The notes under the pieces: model-generated
What the model saw: the letters and a program-made list of their open reading frames with translations, nothing else
What the model was told of the DNA's origin: nothing
Database searches by the model: none
Assembly (NCBI RefSeq): GCF_932526225.1
Contig: NC_064046.1
Span: forward strand, 13,899,408-13,963,407
Source of the DNA: Nematostella vectensis
Lineage: Eukaryota; Cnidaria; Anthozoa; Actiniaria; Edwardsiidae
Direction of reading: 5' to 3'
DNA: 64,000 nt
Program-made: the position numbers and the translations under genes
Shown: positions 9,746 to 22,500 of the stretch, piece by piece
How the letters are laid out: every line of letters starts with the position of its first letter
Numbering within the stretch: the stretch's first letter is position 1

Positions 9746-10021
9746 CTCAGGAGGTCAGACATACACTGTCTTGGCCATCCTTAGATAAACGTAGGACATA
9801 ACCATACTTGCCTACAGGTATTAAAGTGCCTCATTGGACTCGCACCGCCCTATCGTCTTCATGAGTTCCACTATGCGCACGGGTTTAACTCCGGAAACAC
9901 CAAAAACAGACTGTTTGCGTTTGCCCCTTGCCAAAACAGCTAAGTACCAAAGCTCGTTAAGGCTTCGCGAGGCAAAAGCGAGGAATACCCCCCATAAGGG
10001 CCTGCTCAATAATTCTAACAC

Positions 10022-10273
10022 TAAAGCCGCATTATCACCAGTTTACTTCCGGTCGATTACGTAACAATCTCCGATGATTTTTAACGGAAAACGCGAAAAA
10101 TATTTCAAAACATTGAAAGTAGTGTGTTTATTGGGAGTTTCTTCGAGAATGTGATCGATAATTTAGAGCGGATGGCCTGTTAAATATCTCGGATTCTAAT
10201 AGATTCTTTTGTCTTTTAACGGTTGAGGTTTCCGTCGGACCTCCGGAAGTAAACTGGTGACAATGCGGTTTTA
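10022..10273. mobile_element. MITE, family E copy 1
   Basis: About 252 bp with roughly 32-bp inverted ends: TAAAGCCGCATTATCACCAG at left and CTGGTGACAATGCGGTTTTA at right. The same ends and interior (in opposite orientation) occur at 43212-43416 inside an ALT intron. Non-autonomous. Confidence 0.75.
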
Positions 10274-10479
10274 ACAAGTTCAAGCACGACCAGACGACCT
10301 TACTGCCACATTTCTATAGCTATATATTGTAGTATGATAACTTTGCAATTGTACCATCGTTATTGTATTTGTTTATTGTATCTGGCACTGTTGAATTAAA
10401 CTCGCCCTCTTAAATATCGCTTTTAAATAAATGAATAAATAACTAAACAATCCCAAGTCAATTTCACCAGACACGTATT

Positions 10480-11420
10480 TGTACTCTGCGCTTCTATCTG
10501 TCACGAATCAAGGTGATACTATTCTCAAAGTAAATACACTTCGTATATTTCTGATGCTCATTTCTGCATATTTCCACTACATTCCGTCCCATCTGCCTTT
10601 GTTTTCTATAATCCTATGACACTTTTGCATTTTTCAAGAGACATTGTTTACTTAATCATTTTTCAACGATCTGTGGATTATTAAACAGCAAAAGTTTGCA
10701 TATAACCATTTCCAATTAATAAAGATTTACTGCAAGTACTCACAACTGTGTGTTGCATGATAAAACTCAGACGGTTATTCCAGTTTTGTCTCCCGCGCGG
10801 CTGTTCTTTGTGTCGGTAACGCAACGCTTGCGCGGAAGACAAAATTTATGAATGACTCACATATACAAAGGATGTTGAAATACACTCTTTCTTTTATAAT
10901 AACCTTATTTATAAGAATGCCCAGGCTGAGATTTCATTAAATCTTAAGAAACGCTAAGAGCGTGCCGAGGCTGAGATATCGGGAAACTATTGCTTTTTTA
11001 GTTCCGATGCGTTCTAAAATGCAGAATCAAATTGTGCTCATAATAACCATATATATCATTGCTATTGATCATTTGTGTAATTCTCTTCCTAATAATTCAC
11101 TAGGTATTACATTTTTATATAAACTTTAATTTAAGAACATCGTTAAGGACATATTCAGCCTTGAAATGCTCAAAAAATAAGAACGGCCCAGCTCAACCGA
11201 AATTTGAAAATTAGACGTTCTTATAAAAAATCACTGAGAGACATTTATCTCAACTTTACCTTTATTGGAAAAACAAAAAGGTTAAATGTGCATTAGACAT
11301 GGTTAGAAAAAGAACGTTTTTTGTGAAATAAAGCTGAATTTAAAAAATCCTTATCTATATATGGTTTTAAAGAAAAATAAGTTTGCAATTAATAAAAGTG
11401 AATGTCTATTTTTCTAATCA
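10480..11420. repeat. Old dispersed duplication, copy 2
   Basis: Direct, diverged counterpart of 2190-2700; shared blocks include TTTTGCATTTTTCAAGAGAC and GTTGCATGATAAAACTCAG. The leading block of this copy is separated and lies at about 9085-9135. There is no coding content. Confidence 0.65.
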
Positions 11421-11689
11421 TCAGATCAAATTCATTTTTGTATTAAAAATGGCGACCGCTACAAGGGGTGTTTTGAACGATTTACATATGTTGATTTTGC
11501 ATTTTTCCCTTATTTAAGCGCGGGAGCCCTGTGTCTGAACCGCGCGGGACTAGGGAGAGGGGTTGCTTTGTAATTTGTACAGTTCGGTTTTGTCCGCCAC
11601 GAACTGCAACGAGTTTGCCGTTTTTTCTTCGTTTAGCATTAAAAATACAGTCCCTTAACAGTCGTCGTCGTCCATAGCAAGGGGTGATT

Positions 11690-12790
11690 TAGACCCATAC
11701 TCAACCGGAATCGAATGGGTTGCCTTTGGTCCTGTGATACATCACGCAAGTAACGCGTGAACTTATTACCAACATGCTAACGATGTGTTGGGGCAGTTTG
11801 CAAACCGGCCTAACTCCGACCCAGCAATGCTGGCACGGTTTGCACAGGAATTTAGTTCAGACCCCATCCCCACGTATCCGTTTTCGTTTGAAAACGCAAC
11901 CTTTTTGTTATGGATACGGGTATCGTCCACACGTAAACACGAAAACGATGACCAAAAACGGAACGAACTCCAGAGTGGAACAATTTAAAAACGATACCCT
12001 TTCGGTGCCGTGAGGACGGACGAAAACGGAACCTTTCGAAAACGATGGCGTGATAACTAAGGTCCAGTCCACTTGGCGCGCGAGTACGCATGCGCTGTAG
12101 AACTTGTTATCGTTTTCGTATCGTTACTGCGTTTTCGTGGGGACGGGTCGTATCAAAATGAAAACGCTTCGTGTGGACGCGTACCTTTTTGAAAACAGAA
12201 CAAAAAGGTTGCGTTTCCAAAAGAAAACGGATATGTGGGGAAGGGTTTTTTTGCAAAATCTTAACTTGTTTATAGACAGACAGAAACTTACGTTGAAATG
12301 TATCTGTCTCGCTAGGGTCACGCACAAACTAAGCCCCGTGCAAACTGCACGCGTCCGAATAATGCTTTCATTTAAATAAGAATAAACGTTACCGCATCCA
12401 TAATAAAAGAAAATATCGCAAATTTTTAGACGTGCAAACAATATATGACTGAAATGTATCATGCAAAACACACGTGCTACTTTCTACAAATAAAATACAT
12501 TGCTTTTTTATAGTCCTCTTTAGCCTACTTGTAGGCTTTAATAGTTTTTCCGGCACGAAAACCCCAGGGCCGAGGATAAGTCCTCTTACCACTCGTAGTC
12601 GTTAAAATGACGACCGCTACAACAACCGGAATCCAGAGAAATCTTGGGTTACCTGAAAACACAAGTAAAGTGATGGAGTCTTGGGTTGACTTTGGTTCCG
12701 TTTTGCATCAAACGTCAGGCCTAACTCCGGCCAGCACTGGGCCGCTGGGTGCTGGCGCAGTTTGCACGGAGATACAAATTAGTGTACAAG
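11690..12790. repeat. Duplicated segment flanking a MITE
   Basis: The segment 11690-11860 (CAACCGGAATC, CCTAACTCCGACCCAGCA, GGTTTGCACAGGA) recurs at 12625-12790 (CAACCGGAATCC, CCTAACTCCGGCCAGCAC, AGTTTGCACGGAG). The two copies bracket the family F element. A 69-residue open frame at 12607-12816 lies in the second copy and shows no recognisable domain. Confidence 0.45.
11861..12246. mobile_element. MITE-like foldback element, family F
   Basis: About 385 bp. The left arm (CCCCACGTATCCGTTTTCGT, then GAAAACGCAACCTTTTTGTT) is complementary to the right arm ending AAAACGGATATGTGGGG near 12240. A second inner inverted pair (GTCCACACG / CGTGTGGAC) makes it strongly palindromic. Overlapping open frames on both strands are by-products of the palindrome. 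Confidence 0.7.
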
Positions 12791-13167
12791 ATTTGCCTGT
12801 GAAAATAAATTGCTAGTGTTGTGGTTAATATGAGGTCTACAGAAGAAATACCTACAGCCTTCCCCTCCCTGCACTTATTCTTGTCTGTTTTTATGTTTAT
12901 TGTTTTTTTTATATATTGGTGTGTAGAAAGCCTCTAAAATAAAATTTAGACTCCCCCAGAAATCATGACGCAGCAGGCGCGCTGAAAAGTGGCAGCGCAC
13001 GCGAGAAATCTAGCGTGTACGTTGTCGCTGTTTCTCCGTCGTCAAACATCTTACGATCCGTATTATTAGCCCACGCCCACGGGCAAACAGATTATGAGAA
13101 CACAAAGAACAGCCGTGAGCAATATGAATATTAAAACACAAAAAGACTCTGCTCGCGTCGGGTGTTG

Positions 13168-13440
13168 CAGGTTATCGCAAGGCTATCCGGGATGACATCA
13201 TTCGTGCAATGAAACGAGACGTAGTATCATGATGGTCTACGCCGATTTTTCTAAGGCGTTTGATGCAGAGAAGTTCCGAGCTTTGATCCTAAAAATGCAC
13301 GGGATGGGAGTCTCAAAAGGGTTCCTGGGTGTTGAGCTATCCCGGGAGTAACTCCCTGAGCTATTTAAGCCACAGACGCCAGTTTGTCCAGATTGATGAT
13401 AGAACATCCAAAACGGCAACTCCGTGCTTTCAATATGCAG
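13168..13440 (+). pseudogene. Broken non-LTR reverse transcriptase fragment
   Basis: Three adjacent frames give parts of one RT domain: GYRKAIRDDIIRAMKR (from 13171), then MVYADFSKAFD (from 13232, the RT palm motif with its catalytic-type Asp), then LSYLSHRRQFVQIDDR (from 13356). The frame shifts twice and each part ends in a stop, so nothing functional is encoded. The motifs fit a LINE-type reverse transcriptase; the clade is not assignable. The remainder of the element is not visible. Confidence 0.8.
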
Positions 13441-13463
13441 TTGATACTACACTGCACACTAAC

Positions 13464-13652
13464 GCCTAGTGCACACTAGCGACATAACAACGTAACGACA
13501 TGGGCGCGCGCGCTATGTTTAGCCCGACATAACGACATGGACATAATGACATAAAAGAAAAAACATGTTTTTTTCTCTTATGTCGTTATGTCAAAGATAA
13601 GAGTGCGCGCGCCCATGTCGTTATGTCGATATGTCACTAGTGTGCACTAGGC
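13464..13652. mobile_element. MITE, family A/B copy 1
   Basis: 189 bp. GCCTAGTGCACACTAGCGAC at the left end mirrors GTCACTAGTGTGCACTAGGC at the right. The interior is built from repeated GACATAACGACAT/ATGTCGTTATGTC words and GCGCGC blocks, so the whole element folds on itself. Confidence 0.8.
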
Positions 13653-13715
13653 ATAAGCAGCTGAACTTCAACACTGTACTGCAAACATCAGGGTCAGTTC
13701 TAGACCCTTCCTATA

Positions 13716-14215
13716 AGATGGGGGCGTTAAGGGGGGGGGGGGGGGGGAGGGGGAGTGCGAAAACCGCAAAACCGCACATAAAAGCTCCATAAACCGCATC
13801 GATCGCATCTGATCGTTATGCCTGGTGCACACTAGCGATATAACGACATAATGACATAGGCGCGTGCTTCCTATATGTCTATATGTTCAAGTGTGAATAG
13901 TTCAACATTTTGACATAAGCCCAACATAACGACATGAACATAACGACCAAGAGAAAAAACTGTACATGTCGTTATGTCGGGCTTAAAAGAGTGCGCGCGC
14001 CCATGTCGTTATGTCGGGCTTAAAAGAGTGCGCGCGCCCATGTCGTTATCTCAATAGTGTGCACTAGGCATAACACCGCGCTGGAAAATTAACAATTCCG
14101 TAAAACCGCGTCAATAACCGTAAACTGCGGAGTCTAGAGAAACCGCAATACCGCGATATAAAATACGAAAAACCGCGCCAGATTTAAGGCAAAACCGCAA
14201 ACCCTTACGCCCCCT
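13716..14215. mobile_element. AACCGC-rich inverted-repeat element, split by a nested MITE
   Basis: The left part (GGGGGCGTTAAGGG, poly-G, then AAAACCGC words to 13814) mirrors the right part (AAAACCGC words from 14075 to AAACCCTTACGCCCCC near 14213). The MITE at 13815-14074 lies between them, so it inserted into this older element. Confidence 0.65.
13815..14074. mobile_element. MITE, family A/B copy 2, nested
   Basis: 260 bp. The ends are GTTATGCCTGGTGCACACTA and TAGTGTGCACTAGGCATAAC. Same family as 13464-13652 by end sequence and by the internal ATGTCGTTATGTC words. Near its right end a 34-bp block (GGGCTTAAAAGAGTGCGCGC) is tandemly doubled. Confidence 0.8.
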
Positions 14216-14219
14216 CTTC

Positions 14220-16370
14220 TACTCTTACTGGGTTGCTCTTGAATTTTTGCTTCCAGAGTAAATTCCCTGCTTTTCTTACGTCACTTCCGCTGTGTTCAGT
14301 TTCCTGAATCAGTGGAATATTGGATGTAAATTGATTTATGTGACGTCGCAGGAAACCTTAGCTCGTCCCAGATCCTACATCCTATGTTGAATCTTGTTCT
14401 AGAAGTACAGCAAGCCCAAAGGAAAGGCTTAATTATAAATGTATAAGTTCAAGTTTATGCAATCACGAACACGCCAAGGAACACTTTTAAGTTTACAAAC
14501 GAAGCAAGTATCTAAGTTTAAATATTATAGCTTTAACCCCTTAAAAAGATTTCAATATTCTACTGCAGGGGATTGGGGAGAGTTTAAAGCGTGGTAAACA
14601 CAAACCTTTGCACCTTTGCATTGATCAAAGTAATTTGTATGTTATTGCGTGATGAAAACAATTGACAGTGTAAGAATAATATTGATAGCTAGTATCATAT
14701 TGATTAATGGTTTGTCAGATATTGAATATTGAATGTTAGTTTTTGAGTGATTTGCAACCTGGCAGCAAGCAAAACGGCGCGTCATGGATTCGGCTTTCGG
14801 TGTAACTTGTCTCGCTTCTGAGAGCATTTCAGAGAAATCAAGCTAACTAGAGCAATCGATGAATCCAGCCTACTCCTTTTTGCGTTGTAGTAATTGGGAA
14901 CTAAATGCCCATTCCTAATATTCTCACTTCATGGACAATTAATCAAAATGGCATCTATTATTTACGAGATTAAAACTCACAGGAGTAACTTTAAAGGATT
15001 TAATGATTTGAAATTTGAGTCCCAATATCTTTTTTTTGTCTTCTATCCTTTTAACTAAAAATAAAACTAGGAACTATTTTTCCGAACTCAACGTCTAACC
15101 TTCATAGCAATTTCAGTCGTTAAAAATGGCAAAATGACAGAGCCGTATTTTAAATTACGATGTAAAAAAAAACCATAGTAACAATCACTCGTTATGCAGA
15201 ATTTTGATTGACCCTTGTTTTGGGGAAGCAAAGGCTTCCCAATGCAAACATAGAGTATATGGAAATACCATTAAACACTTAACACGTGAAAATGACTTAA
15301 CAGCCTAAAGGTTGATATTCAGCATTTCAAAGTCCCCTTTTTAAAATATCATACTCAGCCTGGTGGGAAATTCTAGATTCTGTTTTTCTCTTGTCAACAT
15401 CATTTGATATGTTTCATTTGACATGTATGAGATTTTGTTTTTTGTTTAGCCAACGATTTTTATTGTTAAGTCAGCAATTATACTGAAGCTTGTGGCTGTT
15501 GTTGTAAAAGCATATCAAATGATAAAAAGATTCCTATCAGTAACTAATTTGACAAAAATGACCCTGATCTATAGGAAATATTATATTTTTTCTGATCTTG
15601 ATAAACCTAGGTTCTTCGCGAATATCAAAGAGATTTTGTCAACCACACCATTGTTTTTGTTTCCATCAAATATTCGAAGACAGACCATGTGAAAAAATCT
15701 CGAAATACACTCCTAAAACAAACTTTTATATTTTATTTACCAAACTTAATCGAAAACGAAAAATGGCTATTCCAAATCAGCCGGTGAAAACAGATGTTTT
15801 CTCACACTCCGTATTTTAAAATGGCGGGTGACAGAGAAATCCGGGGAAACCTTCAAGGGGTAATGCGTGGTTAAATCGCGTGTAAGCAAAACCGAGAAAG
15901 GGCTTAATAATGAATGAATTGGACTTGATCCGCTAAAATGGCTCATTAGGTGGGTCATCAATAAAGGCGAAGAAAATATATGCCACCTCGAAGAACTATC
16001 CTGATTCTGACTGTGATTGATAACGAGTGGGCACTTGAGCAACCAACTTCAAACTGTTTATGTACGAAGACGCGCTGTTTTCAAACTTCAAAGACATCAT
16101 AGTGTCAAAGTAAACAACGCTTTTATAATGGGCTTTCAAAAACGTGGTGGTGGTATACTCGGGTTTTTTCTTAACAATTCTTCGCTAGCTACTCTACAGC
16201 GCGTCGCTCTACAATTTTCGGCATCATAGACATAAACCATGCGTGGGGTCCAGTGCATCGCAACCACAGGAAGCCCGGTCAAAACCCGGGACGAAGACGG
16301 CTTAAACCTTGGTCGGTAGAGTTAGAAAGGGGCAACCTAACAGCAAAAGTGTAGTGCTCTCTTATTGCTA
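14220..16370. other. Spacer, no gene seen
   Basis: AT-rich with short open frames only. A small hairpin (GGGAAGC AAAG GCTTCCC) lies at about 15222-15241. No exon chain or RNA gene could be supported. Confidence 0.4.
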
Positions 16371-16490
16371 GCCTGAGAGCCGGCTCTCATTAAGGGTTAT
16401 TCGGAAATGTTGTTTTCGAACATCGGGAATTCTTATAGCGCACGCGAAGGCTGAGGTGGGCTGGGGCGAGAGTGCACCCAATTCTAATTG
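16371..16490. mobile_element. Dispersed element, family G copy 1
   Basis: GCCGGCTCTCATTAAGGGTTA through GCTGGGGCGAGAGTGC. It matches two copies in ALT intron 2 (41562-41690 and, inverted, 42063-42197). Family G ends carry a GAGAGCCGGC / GCCGGCTCTC type palindrome. No coding capacity. Confidence 0.6.
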
Positions 16491-17395
16491 TAAGGCTTCG
16501 GCAGGGATGGATATACTTGCTATTTTGCTGTTCGCTAAAAAAACTGAATACTCATTGTCGTGTCAATGTCATTTTCCATAATCGTATTATCATGTCTCAT
16601 TATTTGGGCCCGCTAAGGTCATTTGCTTGAAGTGAGAAGTTTTAAATCCATTCCTTCCTATCTTTTTATGAACCTATAAAATGAATAATAAAAATGAGAA
16701 ATGACTACATGGAACGCCACCACTTAACAAAGTGTTAGGATTCGGTCCAATATAAAATACTATTATTAGAGGATGACGGGACGGTGTAAGGGGCCGCGGG
16801 GGGCTGGGGCTAATTACCGCTATACGGCTCGTTCGCGACATACTAAACGGTTTCCTTTTTTAACCACTGGGGAAGGAGTGCGCGCGTTACGGCCCGTGCA
16901 TGTTGAGCATAAAAGTTAATTCAACACCAGCTGAAAAATGCTGGGTAAAGATTATGGTTTTCTCAGGCCTAATAACCACGCTAGACATCATAAAAGATCA
17001 ATAAGTGGTGTGGAGCGGATGCGATATCGGCTGGCTCGGGCAATCCAGAGGCCAGAATCCGTCGAAAAGGCGACAACAGTAACATCGTAAATCAAGATTT
17101 TTATCATTAGCTTATCTCGTCCCTAGAGCCTGTCTTATTTTAGGCGTATGTCGCCTAAAGCTAGAGTAGAATAAGAATGAGAACTAGATTAATCATTAGC
17201 ATAGAACAGACTGCGCATTTTGGTAACTCATCCATATACTTCTTCATTCAAGCACATAATCTCGCGAAAAAATGATTGGAATATCTCTCAGATTTTTATT
17301 TTTGTGATTTGGGTGCAAAATTTTCTTATGGAATCACTTTTGTGTGAAAAAAACTTATTCCTTTGTAGCATTTTGAATTGCTGAAAATAGTAAAC
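16490..17395. other. Spacer, no gene seen
   Basis: No supported gene, RNA or repeat was found in this stretch. Confidence 0.4.
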
Positions 17396-17679
17396 TTAGG
17401 CTAAGTTCAAACGTCTTATTATCCATGAGCAGTATTCAATGCGAATGGATGCAAATGTCTTGTCTGATGCGTAAGTTACCCCGTAGAGCAATCGACTTGA
17501 CTTATTTGCAATCGAACAATCGACTTGACTTATTTACAATCGAACAATCGACTTGACTTATTTGCAATCGAACAATCGACTTGACTTATTTGCAATCGAA
17601 CAATCTCGACTTCGACTTATTTACATGCATTTGGATTGAATACGGCTTATGGATAATACGGCGTTTGAACTAAGCCTAA
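17396..17679. mobile_element. MITE with an internal minisatellite
   Basis: The left end TTAGGCTAAGTTCAAACG is complementary to the right end CGTTTGAACTAAGCCTAA. Similarity extends about 55 bp inward (TTATTATCCAT... and ...ATGGATAATAC). The interior is a 28-bp tandem array (17490-17617). No transposase. Confidence 0.8.
17490..17617 (+). repeat. 28-bp tandem repeat, about 4.5 units
   Basis: Unit AATCGACTTGACTTATTTGC followed by AATCGAAC, repeated head to tail with a G/A variant; the last unit is altered. It lies entirely inside the MITE at 17396-17679. Confidence 0.85.
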
Positions 17680-19345
17680 CACTAAAAGTCAGGAGTAATT
17701 ATTAAATTTTAAATTATAATATAAGAATATTTTAGATTTTAGCATGAAAGAACCTTTTTGATGAATTTGCTATTAACCTTATTAAACTGCGATTTAGTTT
17801 TACTATCTTTCACGCTTTTAATGTTTGCACTTTTCTCAATCAGAAGAAATTTTCTTTTACGACTATGGTCAGGTGAGTTAATTTGCAAAACCAAAATATC
17901 ATGGCCAAGGCCAAAATATCCTGCAGAACCTTTTAGGTAAATAGTTTATTTGTATACTTTGGTATTTTGTATTTATTGGAATAAAAAAAGGCTCGTAACG
18001 AACGGAGAGCTTGAGAGGAATAGCTCGCGCGCCGTGTCTCACTGCGAATGGAAATCAAATTATATTTAACCATTATTTAATAATAATAATAAAAAACACT
18101 TTTGCTAAAAGTATTTTTCCTTAGCAAGTATATAGCCTTGTTTAGAAAGAACACTCTTAAAGAGCCACTTAAAGAGCCAAAGTGGCCAGCATTTAAAGGT
18201 TGTTTATAGTTATTTCGCTTTTAATGCTAAGCAGGCCTAATGGGATAGGGACACAATGGCCGGTAAATTATTTTATCATTCTACTAAAAGGTTTATCTCA
18301 AATAGACAAGGTCGCATGCCTGCCGGCATTAGTAGTGAGCACGTAAACGCCGTAAATTCAATAATATTCTTTATAATGTTTACTAGACGACGTTAAAAAT
18401 CACACACAGCTATAGGAACAAAAAGTGTGTGTTTTCAAAACGTGTAGGAAAAGAAACGGAAAAAAAAGAAACAATTAAAATATGTCATATATATATATAC
18501 TTATAAATACTTATATGTCTATATCAGTTTTTATTTCATATCGCTAGCTGCAGTGGAGGAGAATCGCGTCTTCTTAGTTTTTTAGAAAGACCAGCTGTAC
18601 ACCATTTAAAACAAATGAAATGAACTAATTGTTAAACGGGTTTCATTTAAGCGCACAACAACATCTCGTGATTAAAAAGATATGGAGAAGTAATTCAAAT
18701 GAAGATGGTTTCCTCCACTCCCTATTTCCATTCTCTTAATGTAACTAAAATTGGCTGCTAGAAAAAACTTTCGGCCCCGTTTAGATGCTCTTGTAAATTT
18801 AAATACCCAATGGCCGTGGGTCCTTTGGAGATTTCAGGAGATTTGACAGGCAATCTTATGGTTCATTCGGCAGTGATGGACTTGATGCTTAACGCTAAAT
18901 GTTTAGAACTAGATAAAAAGCAATGTAAATTTCTATGGCATATTCAAGCTCAAAAATTATATGACAACAGATCGTAATAGCCCGAACGCATGGTTCCCAC
19001 TAAACTTACGAATTATTCTTTCCTTAACATGACAAAATCCTTTTTTAATGGTCAGATCATCGGCAGTTGTTTTACACTCGTTTTATATAAACGTATCTAA
19101 TCTGCGGAGGAAATCTTCAAGTAACTTGAGTTTGTTTGTCGACCTTTACGCCTTAGCGGGGAGGGCACGGGAGTAGTTCGCTATAGGGCGTGTCTTCGCT
19201 GACATGACCACCACAAGCACAGTCGTACTTCGAATTGGTTAAGAAATGTGTGGCTTCGGAGCGGTTAAAATTTAAATGAGGATTGTGTTGGTGGCATCAA
19301 GAAGGATCACGCTAAAATGTTGCGAAAGAATTTCGGCAAATGTTG
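17680..19345. other. Spacer, no gene seen
   Basis: AT-rich. The motif GGTCAGATCATCGGCAGTT at about 19050 recurs at about 19522, suggesting a short duplicated block around the 33-bp array. No gene supported. Confidence 0.4.
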
Positions 19346-19349
19346 AATT

Positions 19350-19455
19350 CCGAGCGAGCAAGAAGCGAATCAGTTCAGCTTTTAGGGCGAGCAAGAAGCG
19401 AATCAGTTCAGCTTTTAGGGCGGGCAAGAAGCGAATCAGTTCAGCTTTTAGGGCG
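19350..19455 (+). repeat. 33-bp tandem repeat, about 3 units
   Basis: Unit GCGAGCAAGAAGCGAATCAG followed by TTCAGCTTTTAGG. The period is a multiple of three and the frame stays open (RASKKRISSAF) within an 80-residue frame starting at 19276. I do not call it a gene: there is no conserved domain and the rest of the frame is low complexity. Confidence 0.75.
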
Positions 19456-19519
19456 GCCAGCAAGCAAGAGTGTGCCACCTTCTTTCTCTTTATTTATTTT
19501 TTTCTTTTCTTAAAATGAC

Positions 19520-22500
19520 TGGTCAGATCATCGGCAGTTTTTTTACTTGTTTTTTAAGTTACAAGAACGCCTTTCACCAGCCCTGGTAGCAAAACCCTTT
19601 TTTTTTTCTAAAACTGTTCTTTGGTCAGTGTGTGTTTACGAACAATGTTAGCCTGAGATTGTTGTAAAGTTGATTTTTGCATGCCATTTACAGTTTAATT
19701 TGGGAAGTAAGATTTGGGGAGAGACGTCAATCGATGAACGTGTGGTACACTTCACAAAGAAGGACATGGCTTTATGATATTACGCGAGATGTGAACAAAG
19801 CGGGAAACGTGATCATCAAAAGGAAACAATTTATTTATACGCTCTTTTTATGTTTTTACTTTGGATAAACGAAAATGGCTTACAAACAAAGGAACTTGGG
19901 TATATTTGAACATTGGTTGTAGTTCGGCTTCTATTTCTGGTGGTAAAAGTAATACCTTACCCTTAACATTCATCAGTTTTCTTTTTTTTTTTTTTTAAAC
20001 TGGTTTGGAAACATGTTTATGTTTAGGGCACCCTAGCCGTAAACTATATATTTTAGGTTATGGCTTTGTCTTCTCACTTAAGAGTAAGTGAAAAATAACA
20101 TAGAGAGCGCCATTATCAGTGCGAGGTTTCTAGTAAGGGGATTCCTATCTTTGTTGCGCAGCGATTTAAAAAGTGATATTTGCAGATGCATGTCAGGTTA
20201 AATAGTGTCGCCCAGCCTTCTTGTCGCTTCTGTTCATTTTGCGTTGCCACTGATAACTGTGTTGTTTAAAAAACATGACAACTGAAGGTTTTGTCACTTT
20301 TCAAAGACTCTTCCAATGCTATCTTATCCTTCCCCTGATAGTGTTTCAGACAAGAGTATGTCAAGAGGGAGTAAAAATAACCATAAAAGACAGTACTAAA
20401 GCTAATATAGCATTGTTTTGCTGACATATTTCTAAAAATTTACATTGTCTAAAAACAGTGCTTTTAAAATTCGCAAATGACAAGCAGTTTACATTTTACT
20501 AGCCCGTTTTTTTTTTTTCTTTAAACAGAAAATAAAGAAAATCAAATTGCAAAAAGTCCAGTAATAACATGAATTGCAAAACTGAATCCTTTTTTTGTAA
20601 TTCCAGCTGTTTTTTTAAGCTATTTCTTACTCTCTTGACACTTTTAACTCATTTATAAACAAACATCGGATGGAGCTTGTTGGACTTTGCAGTGAAATAT
20701 ATATAATACCGTTTACATTGAATTCATCTGGTGATATTCGTGCAAGATTCCGAAGTTGTAAAAAAGATAGAATCAAAATTTTAATAAAACTCAACGACAT
20801 TACGGGGAGAGCAACCTCCTATCGCCTACACTGAACTGTTTCACGTTTAATGCATCTACTTAAGTCTACCTAGATTATACCCAAACACTTCTAAGTGATT
20901 TTTGTATGAGGTTTTTTCTCTCAGCTTGTCCATTAAAGATATTAGGAAATTCTCACGCCACTAAACTAGAATGTGTTTGCTTTCTGATACCATCGTATGA
21001 AGTTCAAGTGACTCATGGCTGAAACCTGAAAATAAAAAAAGCTGAACATAAAAAAAAATGTTTTTATGTAATAGCTGACGGCTTGACTTCGAGAGCGCTT
21101 CTTGTGATTGCTATTACTCCCGTTTGTGGGAAAGCTAAGACATAATACTAATGTATTTACTTAGTAAAGAGACCATTTATATTTATCTGTGGGTTTGTAT
21201 TTATAGACTGCATACCAAATTGTACACATATAGAAAAACATATTAGAAAAACTAATAATAATAATGAATATACTTCACAAGTAAGCACAAGATAGCCATG
21301 TTTATGTTGTGGGCTTTTTTAACATTAAGAGCCTGTTCAAAAAGACATACTTAGCGGACATTAGATCTTAAACACAGTATAGGTTATTGGGGTACAAATG
21401 ATTTGAAAATCATATGTGACAGAACAAAACTACTGATAAAACAAAATTACTTACTTAGACATTCGAAAATGCACAAATCTAGCAAAACATGATTTATAAC
21501 TGTAAAATTACACTAGCCATCATGTAACTGATATTATTTCAGACATGAAGAAGACGTTGTTGGCTTTTGAGGAATCAGGAAGTCTTGAATTATTTTAACG
21601 ATCGGTTTATTTCTATTATTTTTTCAAGCTATGTATAAAAAAATAGACAGGAATACTTTTTCCTGGCTACCTCTCCTCGTCGTCGTCCTGTTTTCTCTGA
21701 TATTTTTACTCGCAACCCTAACAAGAAAAATAAATGTTTTTTCTTAAGGAAGAAAATAGAGGGGCAAGAATCCAAACTTTTTGTCATCTTGTCTTTTAAT
21801 ATAGATTTTTCCACCCGCTCAGAACGGTTGTACAAAAAAAGTGAATCTTAAGGGAATCAAAATATGTTCTTCCAAACGAGATAGGAGATAAATATTTATT
21901 TCTATATCGAGAACACTTCTTTCACGTGCAAGCCTGAAAAAGTATCCCGCAGTGCTCTATGGGTATTTTTTTTGGCAAAATACTTGGTGAGATTCGTGTC
22001 CAGGGCGACAAGAATGTTTTTGCTGCTTTTCAAATGTCGGTTATTAAGGAGTGTTATTACAGTCGGTCCATATTCGTTAACATGGTTTTATTCAAAATCT
22101 TAACAAATCAATTTCAGTGCTTCCATATACAAGCGTCCAATTGGCGGGTTGACTAAGGGCCATGTTTTCAGTAGCCCAAAACAAAAGGCATTGAATTATG
22201 CCTTCATTGATTATCATATGCGGATTTTATTTCCGTTTTTTATTTCCATTCACTAGAAACCTCTATGAATAAGGTGAAATACATATTTTCATCGCTTGAA
22301 TATTTTCAATGAAGTCTATCTCTGGAAACGCATATAATTTGACTTTTGCTATCTCTAATTAAAGGAATCCCATATTTTATAAATACTGATAACTTAACTC
22401 AGCTAGGGTATTGACACCGAGCTACAAAATAAACTCTACATGTTCCTTTTGGATAATTTTCCTGATTCAATCAATTTTTTCATTAAAAAAACTGATAATC

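Noticed and set aside
12607-12816. 69-residue frame with an ATG and Thr-rich start
   Set aside because: Lies in a duplicated non-coding segment whose other copy does not keep the frame.
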